Shown in pieces: positions 17,888 through 25,776 of a DNA stretch of 64,000 nucleotides. Numbering within the stretch: the first letter of the stretch is position 1; every line of letters begins with the position of its first letter. Location of the stretch: NCBI RefSeq assembly GCF_900141745.1, contig NZ_FSRM01000001.1, positions 3,906,001 through 3,970,000 on the forward strand, written 5' to 3'. The position numbers and the translations under genes were made by a program. Source of the DNA: Paraburkholderia phenazinium. Its GTDB lineage: Bacteria; Pseudomonadota; Gammaproteobacteria; Burkholderiales; Burkholderiaceae. The notes beneath the pieces are model-generated. The model was not told where the DNA came from and did no database searches. It worked only from the letters and a program-made list of their open reading frames with translations.

Positions 17888-19786
17888 TTAACCTGCGCGT
17901 GCCAACAGCAGCGTGTTGGTCCGCTTGACGAAGCTCGCCGGATCTTCCAGCGCGCCGCCTTCTGCAAGCATGGCCTGGTCGAACAGCAGATGACACCAGT
18001 CGTCGAAGTTCGCGCTATCCGTATGCAGGGTCTTCACCAGCGCGTGCTCTGGGTTCACTTCCAGAATCGGATGGAACGACGGTGCCTGCTGACCGGCGGC
18101 CTTCAGCATGCGCTGCAGGTAACCGCTCATCTCGCCATCGTCGGCCACGAGGCAGGACGGCGAGTCGGTCAGGCGGAACGTCAAACGCACGTCTTTAGCC
18201 TTGTCCTTCAACGCTTCCTTCATCTTCTCGACGAGCGGCTTCAACTCTTCGCTGACCTTTTCCTGCGCCTGCTTTTCCTCGTCGTTCAATGCGCCCAGAT
18301 CGAGGTCGCCACGCGCGACGCTTTGCAGCGGCTTGCCGTCGAACTCATTCAGGAACGACAGCATCCATTCGTCGACGCGATCGGTCAGCAGCAGCACTTC
18401 CACGCCCTTCTTGCGGAACACTTCGAGGTGCGGGCTATGCGTCGCGGCCTGGAACGTGTCGGCGGTCACGTAGTAGATCTTGGTCTGCTCGGGCTTCATG
18501 CGCGCGACATAATCCGCCAGCGAGACCGTCTGCTCAGGCGACTCGTTATGCGTCGAGGCGAAGCGGATCAGCTTGGCGATCCGGTCCTTGTTGGCGAAAT
18601 CCTCACCCACGCCTTCCTTCAGCGCCTGACCGAATTCCTTCCAGAACGTCGCATACTTTTGCTTGTCGGCGTCGTTATCGGCGTTTGCCAGATCTTCGAG
18701 CATCGACAGCGAACGCTTGGTCACGCCTTCGCGGATCGCCTTCACATCGCGGCTTTCCTGAAGGATTTCACGCGACACGTTCAGCGGCAGATCGCTCGAG
18801 TCGACCACGCCCTTGATGAAACGCAGATACGTGGGCAGCAGTTGCTCGGCATCGTCCATGATGAAGACGCGCTTCACATACAGCTTCAGCCCGCCGCGAT
18901 GATCGCGGTTCCACATGTCGAAGGGCGCCGCGCTCGGCACGTACAGCAGTTGAGTATATTCGCTGCGGCCTTCGACGCGGTTATGCGTCCACGTCAGCGG
19001 CTCCTGATGGTCGTGCGACAGATGCTGATAGAACTGCTTGTACTGCTCGTCGGTGATGTCGCTCTTGGAACGGGTCCACAGCGCGCTCGCCTGGTTGACG
19101 GTCTCGTCCTCGTCCTTCGTGACCATCTCGCTCTTTTCCGCATCCCATTCTTCCTTCTGCATCAGGATGGGCAGCGCGACGTGGTCCGAATACTTCTGGA
19201 TGATCGACTTCAGACGGTGCGACGACAGCAGTTCGTCTTCTTCGGGGCGCAAATGCAGCGTGATGGTCGTGCCGCGCTGCGCGCGCTCGATCGTCTCCAC
19301 TGCGAAATCGCCTTCACCGGCGCTTTCCCAGCGCACGCCCTCGGCCGCCGACAAACCGGCACGGCGCGTTTCGACGGTAATCTTGTCGGCGACGATAAAG
19401 CCCGAGTAGAAACCCACGCCGAACTGGCCAATCAATGCCGCGTCTTTTTGCTGATCGCCGGAGAGCTTGCCGAAGAATTCCTTGGTGCCCGAGCGCGCGA
19501 TCGTGCCCAGATGCGAGACCGCTTCGTCGCGGCTCATGCCGATGCCGTTGTCGTCGATCGTGACGGTGCGGGCGGCCTTGTCGTACGAAATACGAATCCG
19601 CAGATTCGGGTCGTTTTCGTAGAGCGCGTTGTTTCCGATCGCTTCGAAACGCAGCTTGTCGGCAGCATCCGAGGCGTTCGAAATCAGCTCACGCAGAAAA
19701 ATTTCCTTGTTGCTGTACAGCGAATGAATCATCAGTTGCAGAAGCTGTTTCACTTCTGCCTGAAAGCTCATGGTTTCTTGTGCCAT
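17888..19786 (-). CDS. htpG: Hsp90-family chaperone HtpG
   Basis: The 632-residue protein has the Hsp90 N-terminal ATPase domain, with the signature [24 protein letters not shown] and the [13 protein letters not shown] segment. The middle domain contains [17 protein letters not shown] and [14 protein letters not shown]. The C-terminal dimerisation domain lacks an MEEVD tail, as in bacterial proteins. It refolds client proteins in the cytosol using ATP. A heat-shock-type promoter lies just upstream at 19831-19859 and AAGGAAG precedes the ATG. Confidence 0.98.
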   Translation of the reverse strand: MAQETMSFQAEVKQLLQLMIHSLYSNKEIFLRELISNASDAADKLRFEAIGNNALYENDPNLRIRISYDKAARTVTIDDNGIGMSRDEAVSHLGTIARSGTKEFFGKLSGDQQKDAALIGQFGVGFYSGFIVADKITVETRRAGLSAAEGVRWESAGEGDFAVETIERAQRGTTITLHLRPEEDELLSSHRLKSIIQKYSDHVALPILMQKEEWDAEKSEMVTKDEDETVNQASALWTRSKSDITDEQYKQFYQHLSHDHQEPLTWTHNRVEGRSEYTQLLYVPSAAPFDMWNRDHRGGLKLYVKRVFIMDDAEQLLPTYLRFIKGVVDSSDLPLNVSREILQESRDVKAIREGVTKRSLSMLEDLANADNDADKQKYATFWKEFGQALKEGVGEDFANKDRIAKLIRFASTHNESPEQTVSLADYVARMKPEQTKIYYVTADTFQAATHSPHLEVFRKKGVEVLLLTDRVDEWMLSFLNEFDGKPLQSVARGDLDLGALNDEEKQAQEKVSEELKPLVEKMKEALKDKAKDVRLTFRLTDSPSCLVADDGEMSGYLQRMLKAAGQQAPSFHPILEVNPEHALVKTLHTDSANFDDWCHLLFDQAMLAEGGALEDPASFVKRTNTLLLARAG

Positions 19787-19830
19787 GGTCGGACTTCCTT
19801 TCTCTGTTGCGGTTGATTCGGATCGGGGGC

Positions 19831-19859
19831 TAATTGGGTACTATCGCCACGATTTCAAG
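19831..19859 (-). promoter_or_regulatory. Heat-shock (sigma32/RpoH-type) promoter of htpG
   Basis: Read on the - strand, CTTGAAA (19859-19853), a 14-base spacer and CCCAATTA (19838-19831) match the known sigma32 consensus CTTGAAA / CCCCATnT closely. The -10 lies 45 bp upstream of the htpG ATG. The -35 element overlaps the stop codon of the upstream regulator gene, so htpG can be induced independently of it. Confidence 0.85.
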
Positions 19860-21309
19860 AGGCGCGCCGCGCGACGCCATCCAGATAGCGGCACAGGAAG
19901 GCCGGCAGCGCCGGATCGCCGCAATTGGCGACGTTAAAGCGGGTCCAGCTCGACGGCGACTGCTGCGGCGAAAACAGGCTGCCCGGCGTCAGCAGAAAGC
20001 CGGCCTCATGCGCGGCGGCGGCAAGCACGTCCGAGTCGACGCCAGTATCGGCCCACAGGAAGATGCCCGCGCCGGGTGTCTGGAACAGCTTCATCCCTGT
20101 CTTCTCGAGCATCCGCGCGGACTTGTCGCGCACGCCGTCGAGGCGCGCCCGCAGCCGTTCCACGTGACGCCGGTAGTGGCCTTCGGTGAGGATCTTGTAC
20201 AGCACGCGCTCGTTGAGCTCGGGACTCGTCATGCCGACCAGCATTTTCTGGTCCGTGACGGCCTTCGCGACCTCCGGCGAACAGGCGATGAAACCGACCC
20301 GCAGATTGGCCGCCAGCGTCTTCGAAAAGCTGCCGAGGTAGATCACGCGCTTTAACTGGTCGAGGCTCGCAAGCCGCGTAGCCGGATAACCGGGCGGGCA
20401 AAGATCGCCGTAGACATCGTCCTCGACGACGATGAAATCGTATTCTTCCGCGAGCCGCAGGATGCGGAAGGCCTGCGCAGCGGTGAGCGAGGTGCCGGTC
20501 GGATTCTGCAGCACCGAGTTGATCACCAGCATTTTCGGGCGCCACATCTGCACCAGCGTTTCGAACGCATCCAGATCCGGCCCGTCCGGTGTGTACGGCA
20601 TGCCGACGAGGTGCGCGCCTTGCGAGACAAAGCGGCCGAACATCTGGAACCAGGCCGGGTCGCCGACAATCACCGCGTCGCCGGGCTGCACAAAAATGCG
20701 TGAGATCAGGTCGATCGCCTGGGTGATGCCCGAGGCGAGTACGATCTGATCCGGCGACGCGCCGATTTCCAGCTCCTCGAGCCGGGTCTGCAACTGCTGA
20801 CGCAGCGGCAGGAAGCCTTGCGGCGTGCCGAAACTGAGCATCTGGGCGCCGCTTTGCCGGCCCAGCGTGCGCAGCGCGCCAGTGATCAGTTCGCCGTCGA
20901 GCCAGCGGCTCGGCAGGAAGCCGAGACCGGGGCCGCGTTCCGGCCTGGTCGAAGTCTGGAGCATGTTGCGCAGGAGCCAGACGACGTCGATCGTCTTCGT
21001 GGCGGGCGCGGCTTCGGGGTTCTGACGGCGCTCGCCGGGCATGGGAGCGGCCAGACGTTCGCGCACGTAGAAACCGGAGCCGCGCCGCGAATCGAGGTAG
21101 CCTTGGGCGACGAGCCGCTCGTAGGCCTCCACCACCGTAAAGCGCGACACGCCCTTGTCCAGCGCGAGCTTGCGGATGGACGGCATGCGCATGCCGGCGC
21201 GGAACACGCGTTCCTCAATGCGGCGGCGTGCCCACTGGACGAGCTGATCGACGAGCGTCAACGAAGACGCGTCGTGCGGGGCGGGAATCTGGTCGAGCGC
21301 GGCAGACAT
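19855..21309 (-). CDS. MocR-type regulator: GntR winged helix fused to aminotransferase fold
   Basis: The N-terminus has a GntR helix-turn-helix (MRMPSIRKLALDKGVSRFTV ... AYERLVAQGYL, then RRGSGFYV). After a linker comes a fold-type I aminotransferase-like domain with NSVLQNPTGTSLT and the PLP-lysine motif YLGSFSKTLAANLRVGF. The full length (484 residues) fits MocR/PdxR/GabR regulators. GGAG six bases before the ATG at 21309 supports that start over the ATG four codons upstream. It is divergent from a glyoxalase-like gene, which is a likely target. Confidence 0.9.
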   Translation of the reverse strand: MSAALDQIPAPHDASSLTLVDQLVQWARRRIEERVFRAGMRMPSIRKLALDKGVSRFTVVEAYERLVAQGYLDSRRGSGFYVRERLAAPMPGERRQNPEAAPATKTIDVVWLLRNMLQTSTRPERGPGLGFLPSRWLDGELITGALRTLGRQSGAQMLSFGTPQGFLPLRQQLQTRLEELEIGASPDQIVLASGITQAIDLISRIFVQPGDAVIVGDPAWFQMFGRFVSQGAHLVGMPYTPDGPDLDAFETLVQMWRPKMLVINSVLQNPTGTSLTAAQAFRILRLAEEYDFIVVEDDVYGDLCPPGYPATRLASLDQLKRVIYLGSFSKTLAANLRVGFIACSPEVAKAVTDQKMLVGMTSPELNERVLYKILTEGHYRRHVERLRARLDGVRDKSARMLEKTGMKLFQTPGAGIFLWADTGVDSDVLAAAAHEAGFLLTPGSLFSPQQSPSSWTRFNVANCGDPALPAFLCRYLDGVARRAS

Positions 21310-21322
21310 AGGAGGCTCCAAC

Positions 21323-21353
21323 TGTACCGAACACTATCGGGACGATTGTACCG
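21323..21353. promoter_or_regulatory. Candidate MocR operator, direct repeats
   Basis: TGTACCG occurs twice in direct orientation (21323-21329 and 21347-21353), 24 bp from start to start, in the gap between the divergent MocR gene and VOC gene. MocR-family regulators typically bind spaced direct repeats of this kind. The match is by pattern only. Confidence 0.45.
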
Positions 21354-21494
21354 TTACTGTGCAGGTGGGCAACGCTACATTTGGGCTGAAGGGCCAACCC
21401 GCGCCAGCAAACGGTTATGCTTACGGCCCCGGCACACCGCCTGCCTTCCCGCGGGTCCGCCGGCCCCAGCGCAGAATCCGTTTTGTACATCGCC

Positions 21495-22220
21495 ATGACC
21501 GCACACACGCTTCGAATCGACCACCTCGTGATTTCCGCCCGCACGCTCGACGAGGGCACCCAGTATGTCGCCGACACGCTTGGCGTGGAGCCGGCCGGCG
21601 GCGGCGCACATCCGCTGATGCGCACTCACAACCGGCTGCTGAATCTGTGGGACGGCGTGTATCTCGAGGTGATTGCAGTCCATCCGGACGCCGAGGCTCC
21701 CGCCAGCGGCGCCGACGCCCGCCCGCGCCTGTTCGCGCTCGATGCCGCGGCGACCCACGAGCGCCTCGCCAGTGGCCCCTATCTGTCGCATTGGGTCGTG
21801 CGTGTCGAGCGGCCGAAGGACCTGCCGCGCTGGCAGGCGCAGTATCCGCAGCGGATCCCGCCGGTCGTGCCAATGAGTCGCGGTGTGTTCACCTGGGGGC
21901 TGTCAGTGCCGGACGACGGTGCGTTCCCAGGCTGGCAAGGCGCCGGCGACGGCATCGTGCCGACGCTGATTCAGTGGGACACGCCGCAGCACCCTTCGGA
22001 CGTGTTGCCGGAAACCGGACTGGCGCTGAAGTCGCTCAAGGGCATTCACCCGCAGGCGGAGACCGTGGCGGCCCACCTGCGCTGGCTCGGCGCGGCACAC
22101 CTGATCGCCCTGTCGGCGCCGGACATTGCCGAGGGCAAAGGTGACGGCGAAGGTACGGTCGAGACCGCAACGCTAGTGGCCGAAATCGAAACCCCGAACG
22201 GCCTGCGCACCCTGAAATAG
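21495..22220 (+). CDS. Glyoxalase-like (VOC) domain protein
   Basis: The 241-residue protein opens LRIDHLVISARTLDEG, followed by VADTLGVEPAGGG and HNRLLNLWDGVYLEVI, the layout of the glyoxalase-like VOC group (Glyoxalase_3-type). The ATG at 21495 gives this N-terminus without an unrelated leader. It is divergent from the MocR regulator. It lies in the same run as an aminotransferase and RidA, so a role in amino acid or amine metabolism is possible. Substrate unknown. Confidence 0.82.
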   Translation: MTAHTLRIDHLVISARTLDEGTQYVADTLGVEPAGGGAHPLMRTHNRLLNLWDGVYLEVIAVHPDAEAPASGADARPRLFALDAAATHERLASGPYLSHWVVRVERPKDLPRWQAQYPQRIPPVVPMSRGVFTWGLSVPDDGAFPGWQGAGDGIVPTLIQWDTPQHPSDVLPETGLALKSLKGIHPQAETVAAHLRWLGAAHLIALSAPDIAEGKGDGEGTVETATLVAEIETPNGLRTLK

Positions 22221-22363
22221 TTGCACGAGCATTGACGCGAGCGCGCCGCTCGCCGCAGCAAACCAAGGCGCAGTGCGCCTTGCGACGCGCCCGTGGCAAG
22301 GCCACTCGCGCGATAATCGAAGCTTTTGACGAATCCGATCCAGCAACACCTGTCGAGGACAAC

Positions 22364-23560
22364 ATGGACCATAGCGACCTTCAAGCCCCCACGTGGCAAC
22401 TTTCCGAACGCGCACGCAAGCTCACCAGCTCGGCGATTCGCGAAATCCTGAAGGTCACCGAACGGCCCGAAGTCATCTCGTTCGCGGGCGGCCTGCCGTC
22501 CCCGGCCACCTTCCCTGCAGAAAGAATGCGTGAGGCATCGGACCGGATCCTGCGCGATTCGCCCGCCGCGGCGCTGCAATACAGTGCAACCGAAGGCTAC
22601 CTGCCGCTGCGCGAATGGATCGCCGCACGCCACTCGGTCAACGGCGCGCAAATCCGCGCCTCGCAGGTGCTCGTCACCACCGGTTCGCAGCAAGCGCTCG
22701 ATCTGCTCGGCAAGGTGCTGGTTTGCCCAGACAGTCCGGTGCTGGTCGAAACACCGACGTATCTCGGCGCGTTGCAATCGTTTTCAATGTACGAGCCGCG
22801 CTACGTCCAGGTCGCGACTGACGACAACGGTTTGATCCCCTCGGCGCTCACGCCCGAGCTGACGGCCGGTGCACGCCTCCTGTACACGCAGCCGAATTTC
22901 CAGAATCCGACTGGCCGCCGTCTACCGCTCGAGCGCCGCCGCGCCCTCGCCGAACTGGCGCCGCGCGCGCCGTTCCCGATCATCGAGGACGATCCGTACG
23001 GCGCACTCGATTACGCTGGCGAACCGCTGCCCACCATGCTGTCGATGGCGCCGAACCATATCGTCCATCTCGGTTCGTTCTCCAAGGTGCTCGCCCCGGG
23101 CCTGCGCGTGGGCTACATCATTGCTCCCGAGGAACTGCACTTCAAGCTCGTCCAGGCCAAACAGGCCACCGACCTGCACACGCCGAGCTTCACGCAACGC
23201 ATCGTGCATGAAGTGGTGAAGGACGGCTTTCTCGACACCCACGTGCCGACCATCCGCGCGCTGTATCGCGATCAGTGCGCGGCGATGCTGGCGGCACTCG
23301 AACGCTACATGCCAGAAGGCGTAAGCTGGAACCGGCCCGAAGGCGGCATGTTCGTGTGGGTGAAATTGCCCACGCAGATCGACAGCATGACGCTGCTCGA
23401 GGAAGCCGTTGCACAGAATGTCGCGTTCGTGCCGGGCGGTCCGTTCTATGCCGACGAGGCGCAGCACAACACGCTGCGTCTGTCGTTCGTCACCGTGCCG
23501 CCCGCCAGGATCGACGAAGGCGTAGGCCGTCTCGCAGCGCTGATCCGCGCGCGCGTTTGA
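22364..23560 (+). CDS. PLP-dependent aminotransferase, fold type I (2-aminoadipate/LysN-like)
   Basis: The 398-residue enzyme has EVISFAGGLPSPATFP near the start, NPTGRRLPLERR, DDPYGAL, and the Schiff-base lysine motif HLGSFSKVLAPGLRVGY. This pattern fits the group of 2-aminoadipate and aromatic aminotransferases (LysN/ARO8-like) and related kynurenine/alanine enzymes. GAGG precedes the ATG at 22364, and the upstream in-frame ATG would add a poorly conserved leader. A RidA gene follows, in keeping with enamine/imine clearance after PLP chemistry. Confidence 0.9.
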   Translation: MDHSDLQAPTWQLSERARKLTSSAIREILKVTERPEVISFAGGLPSPATFPAERMREASDRILRDSPAAALQYSATEGYLPLREWIAARHSVNGAQIRASQVLVTTGSQQALDLLGKVLVCPDSPVLVETPTYLGALQSFSMYEPRYVQVATDDNGLIPSALTPELTAGARLLYTQPNFQNPTGRRLPLERRRALAELAPRAPFPIIEDDPYGALDYAGEPLPTMLSMAPNHIVHLGSFSKVLAPGLRVGYIIAPEELHFKLVQAKQATDLHTPSFTQRIVHEVVKDGFLDTHVPTIRALYRDQCAAMLAALERYMPEGVSWNRPEGGMFVWVKLPTQIDSMTLLEEAVAQNVAFVPGGPFYADEAQHNTLRLSFVTVPPARIDEGVGRLAALIRARV

Positions 23561-23654
23561 ACGGGTTCAAGCGGGCGTGAGCCGGGCAAGCGCCACGGCT
23601 GTCACCCGCTTACCACTCACCATTCACCCATTTACTCATTAGCAAGGACCTGCA

Positions 23655-24119
23655 ATGACTCAAGCAAATGTGTACGACAAGCTGAAGGAACTGGGTATCG
23701 AACTGCCCACCGCCGGCGCCCCCGCAGCCGCCTACGTGATGAGCGCGCAGAGCGGCAACACGGTGTACCTGTCGGGCCACATTGCCAAGAAGGACGGCAA
23801 GGTGTGGGCCGGCAAGCTCGGTGACAGCCTGACCACGGAAGAAGGCAAGGTCGCCGCGCGCTCGATCGCCGTCGACCTGCTGGCCACACTGCATGCGCAC
23901 GTGGGCGACCTGAATCGCGTCAAGCGGATCGTCAAGCTGATGAGCCTCGTGAACTCGACGCTCGATTTCACCGAGCAGCATCTCGTCACCAACGGTGCGT
24001 CCGAGCTGATCGCGGATGTGTTCGGCGAGCGCGGCAAGCATGCACGCTCGGCGTTCGGTGTGGCGCAGATTCCGTTGGGCGCCTGCGTCGAGATCGAGAT
24101 GATCGCCGAAGTGGAGTAA
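23655..24119 (+). CDS. RidA-family imine/enamine deaminase-like protein
   Basis: The 154-residue protein has the RidA/YjgF pattern VYDKLKELGIELP ... VYLSGHIAKKDG, GDLNRVKRIVKL and a C-terminal VEIEMIAEVE. It is longer than canonical RidA (about 130 residues) and resembles the YjgF subgroup with an N-terminal helix. RidA proteins hydrolyse reactive 2-aminoacrylate-type intermediates released by PLP enzymes, which suits the aminotransferase 94 bp upstream. A strong terminator follows. The catalytic Arg of RidA should be checked by alignment. Confidence 0.88.
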   Translation: MTQANVYDKLKELGIELPTAGAPAAAYVMSAQSGNTVYLSGHIAKKDGKVWAGKLGDSLTTEEGKVAARSIAVDLLATLHAHVGDLNRVKRIVKLMSLVNSTLDFTEQHLVTNGASELIADVFGERGKHARSAFGVAQIPLGACVEIEMIAEVE

Positions 24120-24157
24120 AGCGGTCCGGCTACCGGAGCGTCCCACCACGCTCTGTC

Positions 24158-24200
24158 ACGCGCCGTGAAGTGCTCGCGCACTTACGGCGCGTTTTCTTTT
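24158..24200 (+). terminator. Intrinsic terminator after RidA gene
   Basis: A long stem (ACGCGCCGTGAAGTGC / GCACTTACGGCGCGT with one bulged base) has a TCGC loop and is followed by TTTTCTTTTG. It lies 38 bp downstream of the RidA-like gene. Confidence 0.88.
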
Positions 24201-24408
24201 GTCGATTGCGCCGCGCGTATCGCTACCATCCATTTTCGCCAATTGACGCCGTTCAATATGCTTGTTCCGCCGCTAGTCAATCGAGCCAATAAAAACACGC
24301 AAAAAACTGCACAAAAATTCACGCGAAGCCGGTGGCTCGAAGGCTGATCCCACAGTAGAATCGATCGCTGCGTCAGCCAATTGCTCAATAAATCAAACGC
24401 CAGGCCAA

Positions 24409-25293
24409 ATGTCCGCTCGCACTGTCCGCTTCAAGCAGGTTGATGTTTTCACTCCGGTGCCGTTCAAAGGTAATCCGCTTGCAGTCGTGTTCGAGGCCGA
24501 CGACCTCGACGGCGCCCAGATGCAAGCCATCGCCCGCTGGACCAACCTGTCCGAGACCACGTTCCTCGTCAAGCCGACCCACCCGGATGCGGACTATCAC
24601 GTACGCATCTTCACCGTCGAAGGCGAGTTGCCGTTCGCGGGCCATCCGACTATCGGCACTGCTCATGCCTTGCTCGAAAGCGGCTATCAGCCCAGGACGC
24701 CAGGCAAACTGTTTCAGCAATGCGGTGCCGGCCTCGTGGAACTGAACGCCCAAGCAGGCGGTGCATGGGCTTTCGTTGCGCCACCCGCGCGTGTCACGCC
24801 GTTGCCGACAGACTTGTACACAACCTTGACGGATGCGCTGCGTACCGATGCGATCGATTTCAGCGCGGCACCTTGTGGTATCGACAACGGTGCACCATGG
24901 CTCGTCGTGCGGGTGAATTCGGCCGCTGCCTGTCTCGCCATCAAGCCGGATGCCGCAGCACTCGAGCGCGTCGTCGAAGCGGTCGGCACCCATGGCGTTG
25001 CGGTCTACGGTCCACATGATCCTGACGGCCCCGCCACTTTCGAAGTGCGCTGCCTGATGGTGGGCGGCGGTCTCGGCACGGGTGAAGACCCGGTAACCGG
25101 CAGTGCGAACGCAGCAATCGCCGGACTATTGAGCGCGCAGCAACGACGGCCCGGGGCTTCCTACACAGTCCGCCAGGGCACCGTGCTGGGTCGCGCGGGC
25201 CAGGTGTCCGTGCGCTATGACGACGCTGCCGGCAAGACGTGGATCGGTGGACCAGCGGTCACGGTAGTCGACGGCACGTTCAGGTTGCCCTGA
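24409..25293 (+). CDS. PhzF-family isomerase/epimerase-like protein
   Basis: The 294-residue protein opens QVDVFTPVPFKGNPLAVV and has NLSETTFLV with the conserved catalytic-type Glu, LPFAGHPTIGTAHALLE, and a C-terminal GTGEDPVTGSANAAI. This is the PhzF fold, two similar halves around an active-site glutamate. PhzF of phenazine synthesis isomerises a pathway intermediate, but most bacterial members have unknown substrates. No phenazine genes are nearby. An AAATG start is not preceded by a strong Shine-Dalgarno sequence. Confidence 0.9.
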   Translation: MSARTVRFKQVDVFTPVPFKGNPLAVVFEADDLDGAQMQAIARWTNLSETTFLVKPTHPDADYHVRIFTVEGELPFAGHPTIGTAHALLESGYQPRTPGKLFQQCGAGLVELNAQAGGAWAFVAPPARVTPLPTDLYTTLTDALRTDAIDFSAAPCGIDNGAPWLVVRVNSAAACLAIKPDAAALERVVEAVGTHGVAVYGPHDPDGPATFEVRCLMVGGGLGTGEDPVTGSANAAIAGLLSAQQRRPGASYTVRQGTVLGRAGQVSVRYDDAAGKTWIGGPAVTVVDGTFRLP

Positions 25294-25776
25294 CTCGTAG
25301 CGGCGCGCCGAAGGAACGCGAAAGCCTCGCGCATATTGCATGCAAAAAACACTTGAGCGGCGATCGCCCATTTGAGCCAAGCTTGTCCACAAAACGCCTC
25401 GTCAGGACAACTCCATGTCGTACGGCTGTAAGGATGGCGAGCACTTTGGGGTAGAGGTCAGTCTCGCCTCGACGAACCCTTCGAAAACGCTTACCCGGCG
25501 CGGCGCCTGCTACGGCCGCTGCACGCCCGTCAGAGGTTGTGTTCGTATGCCTGTCGAGGGCCGCGTATACCCGCAGCATGGCCCCTTCCTTAATCCATTG
25601 GCATTCAGTAATATCGAAACGTATTCAACGCCCTACGGACGATCTGGCAACACGCCACGCTCTTTCCTCCTGCGCAGTAGTCCCGGCACCTCGCTCACCA
25701 TGCAGCCAATCTCGAAACCAGCGCAGTCGATGTATGCGAAGCCGCTGCGGAACGGCACACGGGCGCGGTCCTCCCG
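25294..25776. other. Long intergenic region before the GGDEF-EAL gene
   Basis: About 480 bases carry no gene I can support. It has one TTGTCCACA (25383-25391), like the sites upstream of parE. Reading frames here have no recognisable domain and one runs into the next gene's start. The promoter of the GGDEF-EAL gene should be within it. Confidence 0.4.

Noticed and set aside
17813..19816. A long + strand open frame across htpG
   Set aside because: It is antisense to a clear Hsp90 gene; the composition (Arg/Gln/Leu-rich) is typical of a shadow frame.
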